35,807 bases of DNA from an uncultured Pelagibacteraceae bacterium (GTDB lineage Bacteria; Pseudomonadota; Alphaproteobacteria; Pelagibacterales; Pelagibacteraceae): assembly GCA_902573295.1 (NCBI GenBank), contig CACGJB010000006.1:1-35807 (forward strand). Direction: 5' to 3'. Positions 14,463-23,272 of this stretch are shown one piece after another (within the stretch, counting starts at the first letter, position 1; each line of letters starts with the position of its first letter). A model generated the notes under the pieces. That model did no database searches. It saw only the letters and a list, made by a program, of their open reading frames with translations, and had not been told where the DNA came from. The position numbers were made by a program, and so were the translations under genes.

Positions 14463-16421
14463 TTATTTTTTTACTAATTTTTTAGTAATATTTTTAATAT
14501 TTGCACTCTCTAGTCCAAAATATTTATAAATATCTTTATAGGGTGCACTTTTGCCAAATTCATCAATTCCAAAAGCAATTCCATTATCACCTATATATTT
14601 TTTCCAACAATCACTTGATCCAGCTTCAATAGATATTTTAAATTTTGTTTCTTTTAATATTTTATTTTTATAAGTTTTTGATTGTAATTCAAAAAGATCC
14701 ATACAAGGCATTGATATCACTTTGGAGTATATTTTATCTTTGGCCAATTTATGGCTAACCTCTATTGCTAGATTAACTTCAGATCCACTCGCTAATATTG
14801 TAAGATTAATTTTTTTACTTGTTCTTAAAACCTCGTAAGCTCCTAATGAACATAAGTTTTTATTTGAGGATTTTTTTCTTACTGGATTTAAATTTTGTCT
14901 TGTTAATGATAGCACACTAGGTGTTTTTGAACTTTTTAAAGCTTGCTCCCAACATTCAATTGTCTCAATTCTATCTGCCGGCCTAAACACATTTAGGTTA
15001 GGTATAGCACGTAAGCCTGAAAGCTGTTCTATAGGTTGATGAGTAGGACCATCTTCTCCGAGACCAATAGAATCATGAGTCATTACATATATAACTCTTT
15101 TTTTCATTAATGCTGACAATCTAATCGAAGGTTTGCAATAATCAGAAAATATTAAAAAAGTACCTCCATAAGGAATTAGATTGCTGTGAAGTGCAATACC
15201 ATTCATAACCCCACTCATTGCGTGTTCCCTCACTCCGTAGTGAATATAGTCTCCAGTAAAATCTCCAGGCTTAATTATTTTATGGTTTTTAGTTTTTGTA
15301 TTATTTGATCCCGCTAAGTCAGCAGAGCCACCAATTAAATTATTTTTTTTTTTTGTTAATGCGCTCAATGTCATTTCTGAACATTTTCTAGTAGCTAAAC
15401 TTTTTGGCACTTTTATTGCATTTTCTTTTTCTTTCTTGAGCTCTGTCGTAAAATTATTTTTAAAAGTTTGATTGAATTTTATTTTTTTTCTTTTTAATAT
15501 TTTGTTCCATTTTCTTTCTAAAATTTCACCTCTTTGGCCAATTTTTCTCCAATCTTTTAAAATTTGATTTGGAATATCAAAAGGTTTACTTTTCCAGTTT
15601 AAGGCTTTTCTTACAAGCTTGATTTCATCTGCTCCCAATGGGCTTCCATGAGATGATGCCTTTCCTGATTTATTTGGTGAACCATATCCTATTTTTGTTT
15701 TGCAAGAAATTACAGTAGGTTTTTTAGCTTTCTGAGCTTTTTTAAGTGCTTTAAAAATTTCTTTTTCATTATGACCGTTGATAGAAATATAATCCCAACC
15801 ATATCCTTCAAATCTTTTTTTAAAATTATCCGAAACTGCAAGATTTGTTGGACCATCAATTGAAATTGAATTGTTATCAAATAGCATAACTAAATTTTTA
15901 AGTTTCAAATGTCCTGCTAAACTCATTGCTTCGTGACTTATTCCTTCCATTAAGCATCCATCTCCAGCTAAAACATAAGTTTTGTGATTTATTAAATCTT
16001 TACCTAATTTATTTTTTAAAATTTCCTCAGCGATTGCAAAACCAACTGCATTAGATATACCTTGTCCTAGTGGGCCTGTTGTAGTTTCAATACCTGTTTT
16101 TGGATGATATTCAGGATGGCCAGCACAAATAGAATTTAGCTGCCTAAATTTTTTAATATTGTTAATTGATATGCTTTTATACCCTGTTAGGTAAAGCAAA
16201 GAATATAGAAGCATAGAGCCATGGCCAGCAGACAAAACAAATCTATCTCTATTTAACCAGTCTGGTTTCTTTGGATTAAATCTCAAAAAATTTTTAAATA
16301 GCACTGTTGCAACATCTGCCATACCCATAGGCATTCCCGGGTGACCTGAATTTGCCTTTTGAACAGCATCAATCGATAAAAATCTGATGCAATTAGCTAA
16401 ATCGTTGTGTAGTTTGCTCAA
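14463..16421 (-). CDS. tkt: Transketolase
   Basis: Moves two-carbon units between sugar phosphates using thiamine diphosphate. The 652-residue enzyme has DAVQKANSGHPGMPMGMA at 19-36, GPLGQGISNAVG near 117-128, the thiamine diphosphate motif starting GDGCLMEG and ending FDNNSISIDG, and HDSIGLGEDGPTHQPIEQL in the pyrimidine domain. Start is TTG at 16421: it aligns with the family N terminus (MS..ELAN pattern), and AGGA lies a few bases upstream. It is first in a seven-gene string to suhB; the 53-bp divergent gap to 16475 should hold its promoter. Confidence 0.96.
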   Translation of the reverse strand: MSKLHNDLANCIRFLSIDAVQKANSGHPGMPMGMADVATVLFKNFLRFNPKKPDWLNRDRFVLSAGHGSMLLYSLLYLTGYKSISINNIKKFRQLNSICAGHPEYHPKTGIETTTGPLGQGISNAVGFAIAEEILKNKLGKDLINHKTYVLAGDGCLMEGISHEAMSLAGHLKLKNLVMLFDNNSISIDGPTNLAVSDNFKKRFEGYGWDYISINGHNEKEIFKALKKAQKAKKPTVISCKTKIGYGSPNKSGKASSHGSPLGADEIKLVRKALNWKSKPFDIPNQILKDWRKIGQRGEILERKWNKILKRKKIKFNQTFKNNFTTELKKEKENAIKVPKSLATRKCSEMTLSALTKKKNNLIGGSADLAGSNNTKTKNHKIIKPGDFTGDYIHYGVREHAMSGVMNGIALHSNLIPYGGTFLIFSDYCKPSIRLSALMKKRVIYVMTHDSIGLGEDGPTHQPIEQLSGLRAIPNLNVFRPADRIETIECWEQALKSSKTPSVLSLTRQNLNPVRKKSSNKNLCSLGAYEVLRTSKKINLTILASGSEVNLAIEVSHKLAKDKIYSKVISMPCMDLFELQSKTYKNKILKETKFKISIEAGSSDCWKKYIGDNGIAFGIDEFGKSAPYKDIYKYFGLESANIKNITKKLVKK

Positions 16422-16474
16422 AATTATCCTGACTAGACTAAGAAGAATCTATTTAATAATATAAACATATATAT

Positions 16475-16798
16475 ATGAATTCTATAGACGAAAAAGAAAA
16501 AAAATTAAACATTGCATTAGAAGAATTAAAAAATTTAGATCTAACAAATCCTGAATTGCAAAAAAATATTGTAAATTTAAGCACAAAACAAAATCAATTA
16601 GAAATTGAAAAAACACAAATTGAGGAAAAATATAAAACTTTGCTTGAGGAACATGAAAATCTTACAAAAAAACTTGAGGATTTAAAAAATAAAGAAAAGC
16701 TGGAAGAAAGAAAACAAATTGAATTTTCTGAAAAGATTGATGAACTTAATCAAGAAACCGACACACTATTGGATGAAATAGATAAATGGCAAATGTAA
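16475..16798 (+). CDS. Small coiled-coil protein upstream of zapA (DUF4164-like)
   Basis: A 107-residue, Glu/Lys-rich protein predicted to be almost wholly coiled coil, with no membrane segment or signal peptide. It overlaps zapA by 13 bp. Small coiled-coil proteins of the DUF4164 type occupy this place in alphaproteobacteria, which is the basis of the name. Function is unknown; the coupling to zapA suggests a cell-division or ZapA-partner role, which is inference. Confidence 0.65.
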   Translation: MNSIDEKEKKLNIALEELKNLDLTNPELQKNIVNLSTKQNQLEIEKTQIEEKYKTLLEEHENLTKKLEDLKNKEKLEERKQIEFSEKIDELNQETDTLLDEIDKWQM

Positions 16799-17232
16799 GT
16801 ATAAAATTTAACAATAAAGAGTTTTTGCTTGCCTGTGAAGATGGACAAGAGGAGCACTTGGAAGAATTGTTAATTCAGATTAACAAAAAGTTTAATAATT
16901 TAAAAAATGATTTGGGAAACTTAGGTGAAAATAAACTTTTATTAATCACAGCTGTAAAAATAATGGATGAATATTATGAAACCAAGAAAAAGGTGGATCA
17001 AAAAAAAGAAGAATTAAACGATCTATCTAACAAATTTAAAGAACTAAAATCTCTAATTTACGATTACAGGGATAAAAAAGAATCTGAAATTGAAAAACTA
17101 AATCTTGATCATGAAAATTTAAAAAAAGAAATTGACGAGAATCAAAAAAAATACGAAAATTTAATTGATGAAGCTGCTGATCAAATATCAAATTTTGTAA
17201 AGAAAGCAAAATTAGAAAACATATCAAATTAG
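16786..17232 (+). CDS. zapA: Cell division protein ZapA
   Basis: ZapA binds FtsZ and stabilises the Z ring. The N-terminal globular part (about 1-60) has the typical SIKFNNKEFLLACEDGQEEH (5-24) and a following LLITAVKIMDEYYE segment, then a long coiled coil to residue ~145. At 148 residues it is longer than the usual ~100 because the coiled coil is extended. It is followed after 4 bp by the 5-formyl-THF cyclo-ligase gene, the common zapA-fau neighbourhood, but with no room for 6S RNA between. Confidence 0.88.
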   Translation: MANVSIKFNNKEFLLACEDGQEEHLEELLIQINKKFNNLKNDLGNLGENKLLLITAVKIMDEYYETKKKVDQKKEELNDLSNKFKELKSLIYDYRDKKESEIEKLNLDHENLKKEIDENQKKYENLIDEAADQISNFVKKAKLENISN

Positions 17233-17236
17233 GTCT

Positions 17237-17782
17237 GTGATTAAATCTAAGCTAAGAAGTAAAATTTTAAATCTTAGAAAAAAAAATTCTAATAAAAAAC
17301 ACAGTCTCTATCCTTACAAAATTTATCAATTCTTGAAAAAAAATAAAATTAATTTCAAAAATGTAGGAGGGTATTATCCTTGCAATCATGAAATTGATGA
17401 CCTAGATGTGCTTAATTTTTTAAGAAACAAAAAAGCAAATATTTCCTTACCAATAATAAGAAAAAATAATCAAATGGATTTTTTTGAATGGACAAATAAA
17501 GATCCTTTAAAAATTAATAAGTATGGAATTGCTGAACCAGCTTTAGGTAGGAAAATTTACCCAGATTTAATATTTGTCCCGTTAGTAGCTTATGATGATG
17601 ATTTGAATAGATTAGGTTATGGTGGAGGGTTTTATGATCGATATTTAGAAAAGATCACAAAATTTAAAAAAATTTTAAAAATTGGATTAGGATTTTCATA
17701 CCAAAAATTAAAAAAAATACCTATCAATAACCATGATAAGAAGCTTGATTTAATAATAACTGAGAAAAAAATTATCCAATGA
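17237..17782 (+). CDS. fau: 5-formyltetrahydrofolate cyclo-ligase
   Basis: ATP-dependent conversion of 5-formyl-THF to 5,10-methenyl-THF. The 181-residue protein contains GYYPCNHEID at 45-54 and the diagnostic LGYGGGFYDRYL at 126-137. Start is GTG at 17237, 4 bp after zapA, and the frame begins with the basic helix expected of the family. The TGA overlaps the next ATG by 4 bp. Confidence 0.93.
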   Translation: MIKSKLRSKILNLRKKNSNKKHSLYPYKIYQFLKKNKINFKNVGGYYPCNHEIDDLDVLNFLRNKKANISLPIIRKNNQMDFFEWTNKDPLKINKYGIAEPALGRKIYPDLIFVPLVAYDDDLNRLGYGGGFYDRYLEKITKFKKILKIGLGFSYQKLKKIPINNHDKKLDLIITEKKIIQ

Positions 17783-18582
17783 GAATTTTATTTTTAGGCG
17801 ATGTTGTTGGAATTTCTGGATGTTCAAAATTAACAAGCAATTTACTTAAGGAAAAAAAAGAAAAAGAAATAGACTTTGTCATTGTTAATGGAGAAAATGC
17901 AGCTCAACAGGGAGTTGGATTAACTAGCGAAATTTGTAAAGATTTTTTTAATTGTGGTGTTGATGTTATTACAACAGGAAACCACGTATGGAACCAAAAA
18001 GAAATTATTAAATTTATAGATAAAGAAAAAAGATTACTAAGACCAAAAAATTTATTTGAGCCTGCGCCTGGAAAGGGTTTTAATATTTATTCCTCAAAAA
18101 ATAATATAAAAATTGGTGTACTTAATTTAATGGGAAATGTATTTATGAAAAAATGTGAAGATGCTTTTCAAGAATCTCAAAAATTTTTAAATGAATACAA
18201 GTTAAAAAAAGATTTTGATTTTTTAGTTATTGATTTTCATGGTGAAATTACTAGTGAAAAAAACGCTATAGGACACTTTTTTGATGGTAAGGCTACCCTT
18301 ATAGTTGGAACGCACACTCATATCCCGACAAATGATGCAAGAATACTTAATAATGGTACTGGATATCAAACAGACGCAGGTATGTGTGGAGATTATGATT
18401 CAGTGATTGGAATGAATAAAGAAAATTCTTTAAATAGATTTTTGAAAAAGAATTCAGTCAAACACTTTCCTGCTACTGGAGATGCCACTTTATGTGGTGT
18501 TATAGTAGATTGTGATATAAAAACAGGTTTAGCAATAGACATCAAAAGCTATATATACGGAGATCAATTAAAAAATATTTAA
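17779..18582 (+). CDS. ymdB: YmdB-family metallophosphoesterase
   Basis: A 267-residue calcineurin-like phosphoesterase of the YmdB family, which hydrolyses 2',3'- or 3',5'-cyclic nucleotides in studied members. The binuclear metal ligands are visible: Asp8 (FLGDVVG), Glu39 and Asn40 in VNGENAA, GNHVW at 67-71, DFHGEITSEK near 153-162 and GTHTHIPT near 177-184. TDAGMCGDYDSVIGM near 198-212 is specific to the family. It is coupled to fau upstream by a 4-bp overlap and lies 5 bp before yebC. Confidence 0.9.
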   Translation: MRILFLGDVVGISGCSKLTSNLLKEKKEKEIDFVIVNGENAAQQGVGLTSEICKDFFNCGVDVITTGNHVWNQKEIIKFIDKEKRLLRPKNLFEPAPGKGFNIYSSKNNIKIGVLNLMGNVFMKKCEDAFQESQKFLNEYKLKKDFDFLVIDFHGEITSEKNAIGHFFDGKATLIVGTHTHIPTNDARILNNGTGYQTDAGMCGDYDSVIGMNKENSLNRFLKKNSVKHFPATGDATLCGVIVDCDIKTGLAIDIKSYIYGDQLKNI

Positions 18583-18587
18583 AGATA

Positions 18588-19313
18588 ATGGCAGGGCATT
18601 CACATTGGGCGGGAATAAAACATAAAAAAGGTAAAGCCGATAAACAAAGATCAAAAATATTTTCAAAATTATCTAAAGAGATTACAGTTGCGGCAAAACT
18701 GGGCGACAAAGATCCGACAATGAATCCCAGGCTAAGATCTGCAGTACAGGCTGCTAGATCTGCAAATATGCCTAAAGATAACATTGAAAGAGCAATAGAT
18801 AAATCTTCCGCAGCTACAGGAGCAAATTTTGAAAATTTAAGATATGAGGGATTTGGACCAGAAAAGATTGCTGTTATAGTTGAAACTTTAACTGATAACA
18901 AAAATAGAACTGCATCAAATATTAGAACTATTTTTCAAAAGAGTGGAGGAAGCTTAGGAACTCAAGGTTCTGCCTCTCATAATTTTCAACAATTGGGTAT
19001 AATCAAAATTGATAAAAAAGAGATATCTGATGAAAAAGTTTTTGATTTAGCTATTGAGTCTGGAGCTGATGAATGTTTGTCTTATGATGAATATCATGAA
19101 ATTCAATGTCAAATGAGCGAGATATATAATGTAAAAAAAAAACTTGAGAAAACAATTGAGAATTTTATCTCTACAGAAATTGAATGGGTCCCATTAAATA
19201 GTGTTGAAGTAAATGAGGACAAAAAAGATAGTGTAGTAGATTTCTTAGAAACTCTTGAGGAAGATGATGATGTTCAGAACGTTTATTCAAACATTAACTT
19301 GGGTGGTATTTGA
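18588..19313 (+). CDS. yebC: YebC/PmpR family protein
   Basis: A 241-residue YebC-family protein starting with the invariant MAGHSHWAGIKHKKGKAD. RYEGFGP and the TDNKNRTASNIRTIFQKSGG region around 98-117 are further signatures, and the C terminus is acidic. Members were annotated as transcription regulators, and recent work links some to translation of proline-rich stretches. In proteobacteria it precedes ruvC, and here a RuvC-like nuclease follows with a TGATG overlap. Confidence 0.95.
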   Translation: MAGHSHWAGIKHKKGKADKQRSKIFSKLSKEITVAAKLGDKDPTMNPRLRSAVQAARSANMPKDNIERAIDKSSAATGANFENLRYEGFGPEKIAVIVETLTDNKNRTASNIRTIFQKSGGSLGTQGSASHNFQQLGIIKIDKKEISDEKVFDLAIESGADECLSYDEYHEIQCQMSEIYNVKKKLEKTIENFISTEIEWVPLNSVEVNEDKKDSVVDFLETLEEDDDVQNVYSNINLGGI

Positions 19314-19807
19314 TGCTGATTATTGGAATTGATCCTGGAATTTCAGGTTCAATCTGTTTTTTTGAGGATGGTATAGTAAAAGAGGTTATTGAAATGCCGA
19401 CAATGGCAGATGGTAAAAAAAATAAGAGACAAGTAAATGGTGCTCAAATATTTAATGTAATTAGTGAGAAGATAGATAAAATTGATAAAAAAAATATAAA
19501 GGTTGTAATTGAACAAGTTTCTGCAATGCCAGGTCAAGGCGTTACTAGTATGTTTAATTTTGGTCAATCTTTTGGTATTTTAAAAGGTATTTGTAGTGCA
19601 ATGCGTTTACCTGTTTATTATGTAAGACCTACTAAGTGGAAAAAGTATTTTAACCTTATTAATTCAGAAAAGGACGCAAGTAGAACAAGAGCTATTGAAA
19701 TTTTTCCATATTTTTCATCACAATTGTCAAAAAAAAAAGATAACAACAAGGCAGATGCTATTCTAATAGCTAGTTTTTTCTTCGAAACTTATCAAAAAGA
19801 AGAATAA
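19313..19807 (+). CDS. RuvC-like Holliday junction nuclease, phage-type
   Basis: A 164-residue RNase H-fold protein in the ruvC position after yebC. IIGIDPGISGS at the N terminus gives the first catalytic Asp, VIEQVSAMPGQG gives the Glu, and KADAILIA near the C terminus gives a late Asp. The segment AMPGQGVTSMFNFGQSFGIL is typical of RuvC-like proteins from phages and their relatives rather than of standard RuvC. The residue three before the last Asp is Asn where E. coli RuvC has Asp. I chose ATG 19313, which overlaps the yebC stop as TGATG, over TTG one codon earlier. No ruvA or ruvB follows. Confidence 0.8.
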   Translation: MLIIGIDPGISGSICFFEDGIVKEVIEMPTMADGKKNKRQVNGAQIFNVISEKIDKIDKKNIKVVIEQVSAMPGQGVTSMFNFGQSFGILKGICSAMRLPVYYVRPTKWKKYFNLINSEKDASRTRAIEIFPYFSSQLSKKKDNNKADAILIASFFFETYQKEE

Positions 19808-19830
19808 TCAATTTAAATTAAAAGACAAAA

Positions 19831-19854
19831 TCATGACACATTTACGTGTGATGA
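19831..19854 (+). promoter_or_regulatory. Imperfect hairpin just upstream of tolQ
   Basis: TCATGACAC (19831-19839), loop ATTTAC, then GTGTGATGA (19846-19854) pair at eight of nine positions. It ends 6 bp before the tolQ ATG, so in mRNA it would sit over the ribosome landing zone; in DNA it could be an operator. No T-run follows. It stands out because the rest of this short gap is plain A+T. Confidence 0.38.
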
Positions 19855-19860
19855 GTAAGT

Positions 19861-20535
19861 ATGGAAGCAGATATAGCAGCAAAAGCAGTTGAATTAGGAA
19901 CAAATACTGATTTTTCATTATTCAGTTTATTTTTTAGAGCAGACATAATTGTTAAGTCAGTAATGATTATATTAATTTTGTGTTCAATATATTCTTGGGC
20001 TGTAATTATTGAAAAGTTTCGTTTATTTAAAAAAATAACTAAATCTTCAGAAGAATTTGAAGAAAAATTCTGGAATTCTAAATCTGCTGAAACTTTTTAC
20101 AATAGTTTACCTAGTAAACTTGAAGATCCAATGTCACTTGTGTTTCAAGATGCAATGGAAGGATTACTTAAAAAAAAAACAAGAACTAACATTAGTGAAA
20201 GAATGAGTGCTTCTCTAGAAGCTGGAATTGAAAAACAAATGACAAAAATTGAAAAAGGTTTTACTTTTTTGGCAACAGTAGGTTCAACAGCACCATTTAT
20301 CGGTTTGTTTGGAACTGTTTGGGGAATTATGAATTCTTTTCAATCTATAGCTATTTCAAGAAACACAAGTCTTGCGATAGTTGCGCCGGGGATAGCTGAA
20401 GCTTTATTTGCAACTGCACTTGGTCTGTTGGCTGCAATACCAGCAGTAGTTGCTTACAACAAATTTAATAATGATTCTAAAAAATATTCTGAAAAATTAG
20501 AAAACTTCTCTAAAAGATTTTTAACTATAATCTAA
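19861..20535 (+). CDS. tolQ: TolQ, inner-membrane proton-channel subunit of Tol-Pal
   Basis: TolQ with TolR forms the proton-driven motor that energises TolA during outer-membrane constriction. The 224-residue protein has three helices at about 28-50, 135-160 and 172-203. GLFGTVWGIMNSFQSIA near 148-164 and APGIAEALFATALGLLAAIP near 180-199 are diagnostic of the TolQ/ExbB family, and the tolR-tolA-tolB-pal order fixes TolQ over ExbB. tolR starts 3 bp after its stop. Confidence 0.95.
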   Translation: MEADIAAKAVELGTNTDFSLFSLFFRADIIVKSVMIILILCSIYSWAVIIEKFRLFKKITKSSEEFEEKFWNSKSAETFYNSLPSKLEDPMSLVFQDAMEGLLKKKTRTNISERMSASLEAGIEKQMTKIEKGFTFLATVGSTAPFIGLFGTVWGIMNSFQSIAISRNTSLAIVAPGIAEALFATALGLLAAIPAVVAYNKFNNDSKKYSEKLENFSKRFLTII

Positions 20536-20538
20536 AAA

Positions 20539-20955
20539 ATGGCTTTTAAATTTAATCGCTCATCAAAAGAACCTATGAGTGAAATAAATGTTACTCCATT
20601 CGTTGATGTTATGTTGGTATTATTAATTATATTTATGGTAACAGCACCATTGTTAACGGTAGGTGTTCAAGTTGATTTACCAGAGAGTTCGGCAGACTCT
20701 TTACCTGAAGAAACAGAACCTTTAACATTGTCAATAAACGCAAAAGGTGAAATTTTTATTCAAGAAGCAAAAGTTGAATACGATAATATTATTGCAAAAG
20801 TTTTAGCAGTTTCAAAAAATAGAACTGATACCAGAATCTATGTTAGAGGTGATAAAACTATAAATTATGGGAGAGTTTTAGAAATAATGGGATTACTATC
20901 AGGATCTGGTTTTACTAAAGTAGCATTGATTTCAGAACCGTATAAACAAAGGTAA
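20539..20955 (+). CDS. tolR: TolR, Tol-Pal energy-coupling protein
   Basis: A 138-residue protein with one N-terminal helix (about 22-42) and a periplasmic ExbD/TolR domain. MSEINVTPFVDVMLVLLIIF at 13-32 carries the essential helix Asp23. The C-terminal half has VRGDKTINYGRVLEIM, the typical dimer strand-helix. GTG of tolA follows 5 bp after the stop. Confidence 0.95.
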   Translation: MAFKFNRSSKEPMSEINVTPFVDVMLVLLIIFMVTAPLLTVGVQVDLPESSADSLPEETEPLTLSINAKGEIFIQEAKVEYDNIIAKVLAVSKNRTDTRIYVRGDKTINYGRVLEIMGLLSGSGFTKVALISEPYKQR

Positions 20956-20960
20956 TTAAA

Positions 20961-21824
20961 GTGAATAGAAGTTTAATTATTTCTTCTGTTTTGCATGCTT
21001 TGTTAATTTTTATTACAGCTATGAGCTTACCTTTTTTGGCAAAGAAACCACTTGATATTCCGCCAATAGTATCAGTTGAGTTAATTCAAATAGCAGAAAA
21101 AACTAATATTCCATTTGCACCTAAGGCTAAAAAAATAATTGAGAAAGTAAAGGAGGAAGAAAAAAAACTTGTTTCAGAACAAGCCCCACCAAAAAAAGTA
21201 GAAAAAACAAAAACAAAAACTGTTCTGGCTCCTGATCAAAATAATAAAAAAATAGAGAATGAAACACCCGAGGCAATTCCACTTCCAGATAAAACTTTAA
21301 AAAAGGTTGAAACAAAAGAGGAAAAAAAACAAAATCCTGAAAAAGTAGATGATGAGGTTAAACAAGTATCAGAATTTGAAAAAAAAGATCTGTTTGATCC
21401 AAATAATATTGCTGCTTTAATTGATAAATCAAAAGAAGAAAGTGCAGAAGTTTTAAAAACAAATGATGACATTACTCAAGATCAAGAAAGAAATGTAGAA
21501 AACACAGGTCTTACACTAAGCGAAGAGGATGCTCTTAAGGCCCAAATATTTGGGTGCTGGAGTATTCCATTAGGATTACCATACAATGAAAATTTGTTGG
21601 TAAGAATAAAGTTAAAATTAAAACCTGATGGAACAGTATCAAAAACAGAAATTTTGGACCATGCAAGAATGAATAAACCAGGACAAGGATTTTACAAGGT
21701 TTTAGCAGAAAGTGCTTTGAGAGCTGTCAAGTTATGCCAGCCATTAAGAGTTCCAACAACTGGATATGAAAGATGGAAAGAATTACAATTAAATTTTGAT
21801 GCAAGAGAGATGTTAGAAGGGTAG
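20961..21824 (+). CDS. tolA: TolA, periplasm-spanning protein of Tol-Pal
   Basis: TolA links the TolQR motor to TolB and Pal. The 287-residue protein has an N-terminal anchor (about 5-25), a Lys/Glu/Pro-rich central rod (about 50-170) with PPKKVEKTKTKT-like low complexity, and a folded C-terminal domain starting near AQIFGCWSIPLG (194-205), with paired cysteines at about 199 and 260 as in TolA domain III. Start is GTG at 20961, which places the anchor at the expected position. Order and domain layout make the call firm despite low rod identity. Confidence 0.9.
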   Translation: MNRSLIISSVLHALLIFITAMSLPFLAKKPLDIPPIVSVELIQIAEKTNIPFAPKAKKIIEKVKEEEKKLVSEQAPPKKVEKTKTKTVLAPDQNNKKIENETPEAIPLPDKTLKKVETKEEKKQNPEKVDDEVKQVSEFEKKDLFDPNNIAALIDKSKEESAEVLKTNDDITQDQERNVENTGLTLSEEDALKAQIFGCWSIPLGLPYNENLLVRIKLKLKPDGTVSKTEILDHARMNKPGQGFYKVLAESALRAVKLCQPLRVPTTGYERWKELQLNFDAREMLEG

Positions 21825-21833
21825 TATATTTAA

Positions 21834-23174
21834 ATGATAAAAAAAATTTTAGTTTTATTGCTTATATTCATACCTATCAATGCAAATGCTTTAATTGAAG
21901 TTGATATAACTAGGGGAAATTTAAATCCACTTCCATTAGCAGTTTCCCCTTTGTCAATTGACGAAGAGTCAAGAAAAGGTTTTGAAAAAATACTTAAAAA
22001 AGAAAATATTGGCTCTGAGATATCAAATATTGTTGAGAATAATTTGAGAACCTCGGGATTATTTAATCCTCTAGACAAAAAGGCTTTTTTACAAGCTCCA
22101 GATATTGCAAATTTAAAACCAAGGTTTGAAGATTGGAATTTAATTAAAGCTCAAGCACTTATTACTGGTAAAGTAAATTATGTTGACGATAAATTAAGAG
22201 TTGAGTTTCGATTATGGGACGTTTTAGCTGCTAAAGAAATGATGGCCTTAGCTTTTACCACAGTCCCTAATAATTGGAGAAGAGTAGGTCATATTATTTC
22301 TGATAAAGTTTATGAAAGGTTGACGGGAGAAAAAGGTTATTTTGATACAAGAATAATTTATGTCTCAGAGGAGGGACCAAAAACACAAAGAATAAAAAAA
22401 TTAGCAATCATGGATCAAGATGGAGCTAATAATAAATTTTTGACATTAGGGAATGAGTTAGTTTTAACACCACGATTTAATCCAGCAAGTCAAATGGTAA
22501 CTTATTTGTCTTACTTTAAAAATATGCCAAGGGTTTATTTATTAGATATAGAAACTGGTACACAAGAGGTAGTTGGAGATTTTCCTGGAATGACATTTGC
22601 ACCACGTTTTTCACCCGACGGTAAAAAAATAATTATGAGTTTTGCTAAAGATGGAAAGTCAGATATCTATACAATGGATTTAGAAAATAGAATAGTTGAA
22701 AAAATTACAGATCATCCATCAATTGACACCTCTCCATCTTATTCACCAAATGGAAAATATATTACATTTAATTCTGATAGAAGTGGTTATCAGCAAATTT
22801 ATGTAATGAAGAGTGATGGAAGTGATGTAAAAAGAATTTCTTTTGGTAATGGTTTATATGGAACACCTGTATGGTCTCCTAGAGGAGATTTAATTGCATT
22901 TACAAAATTACATAAAGGTAAATTTTATATAGGCGTAATGAGAACCGATGGTAGTGGTGAAAGGTTGTTAACTGAAAATTATTATCAAGAAGCACCCTCT
23001 TGGTCTCCAAATGGAAGGGTATTAATATTTTATAGAGAGACAAAATCTAACTCTAAAGGGGAGGGTTTCTCAGCAAAATTGTGGTCTATAGATTTAACTG
23101 GTTATAATGAACGTCAAATAAAGACACCAACAGATGCTTCAGACCCATCATGGTCATCTTTATTAAGCAATTAA
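21834..23174 (+). CDS. tolB: TolB, periplasmic beta-propeller protein of Tol-Pal
   Basis: The 446-residue protein has a signal peptide of about 20 residues ([17 protein letters not shown]), an N-terminal alpha/beta domain opening with the conserved IDITRG-like [15 protein letters not shown], and a six-bladed propeller with repeats such as [33 protein letters not shown] and [15 protein letters not shown]. TolB binds Pal through the propeller. Gene order tolA-tolB-pal confirms it. Confidence 0.96.
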   Translation: MIKKILVLLLIFIPINANALIEVDITRGNLNPLPLAVSPLSIDEESRKGFEKILKKENIGSEISNIVENNLRTSGLFNPLDKKAFLQAPDIANLKPRFEDWNLIKAQALITGKVNYVDDKLRVEFRLWDVLAAKEMMALAFTTVPNNWRRVGHIISDKVYERLTGEKGYFDTRIIYVSEEGPKTQRIKKLAIMDQDGANNKFLTLGNELVLTPRFNPASQMVTYLSYFKNMPRVYLLDIETGTQEVVGDFPGMTFAPRFSPDGKKIIMSFAKDGKSDIYTMDLENRIVEKITDHPSIDTSPSYSPNGKYITFNSDRSGYQQIYVMKSDGSDVKRISFGNGLYGTPVWSPRGDLIAFTKLHKGKFYIGVMRTDGSGERLLTENYYQEAPSWSPNGRVLIFYRETKSNSKGEGFSAKLWSIDLTGYNERQIKTPTDASDPSWSSLLSN

Positions 23175-23272
23175 GAGATTAATTTTTGTTAATTTCTTGA
23201 TTTTTATACTTGAAACCTCTATTTAGTTGTGAAAAAGTTAAGAAATTGAAACTAGCAGCAAGGAGCAATTTA

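Noticed and set aside
16422-16474. TATATT and TATATA stretches as promoters for tkt and the coiled-coil gene
   Set aside because: Promoters are likely in this divergent gap, but no -35 partner at proper spacing stands out from the A+T background.
17228-17240. 6S RNA between zapA and the 5-formyl-THF cyclo-ligase gene
   Set aside because: That is its place in many proteobacteria, but only 4 bp separate the genes here.
21120-21420. Low-complexity Lys/Glu/Pro region as a sign of a broken or foreign gene
   Set aside because: It is the normal periplasmic rod of TolA, with an intact frame on both sides.
23210-23272. A 21-residue N-terminal extension of pal from TTG 23210
   Set aside because: It would bury the lipoprotein signal peptide; ATG 23273 has a good ribosome binding site and correct lipobox distance.
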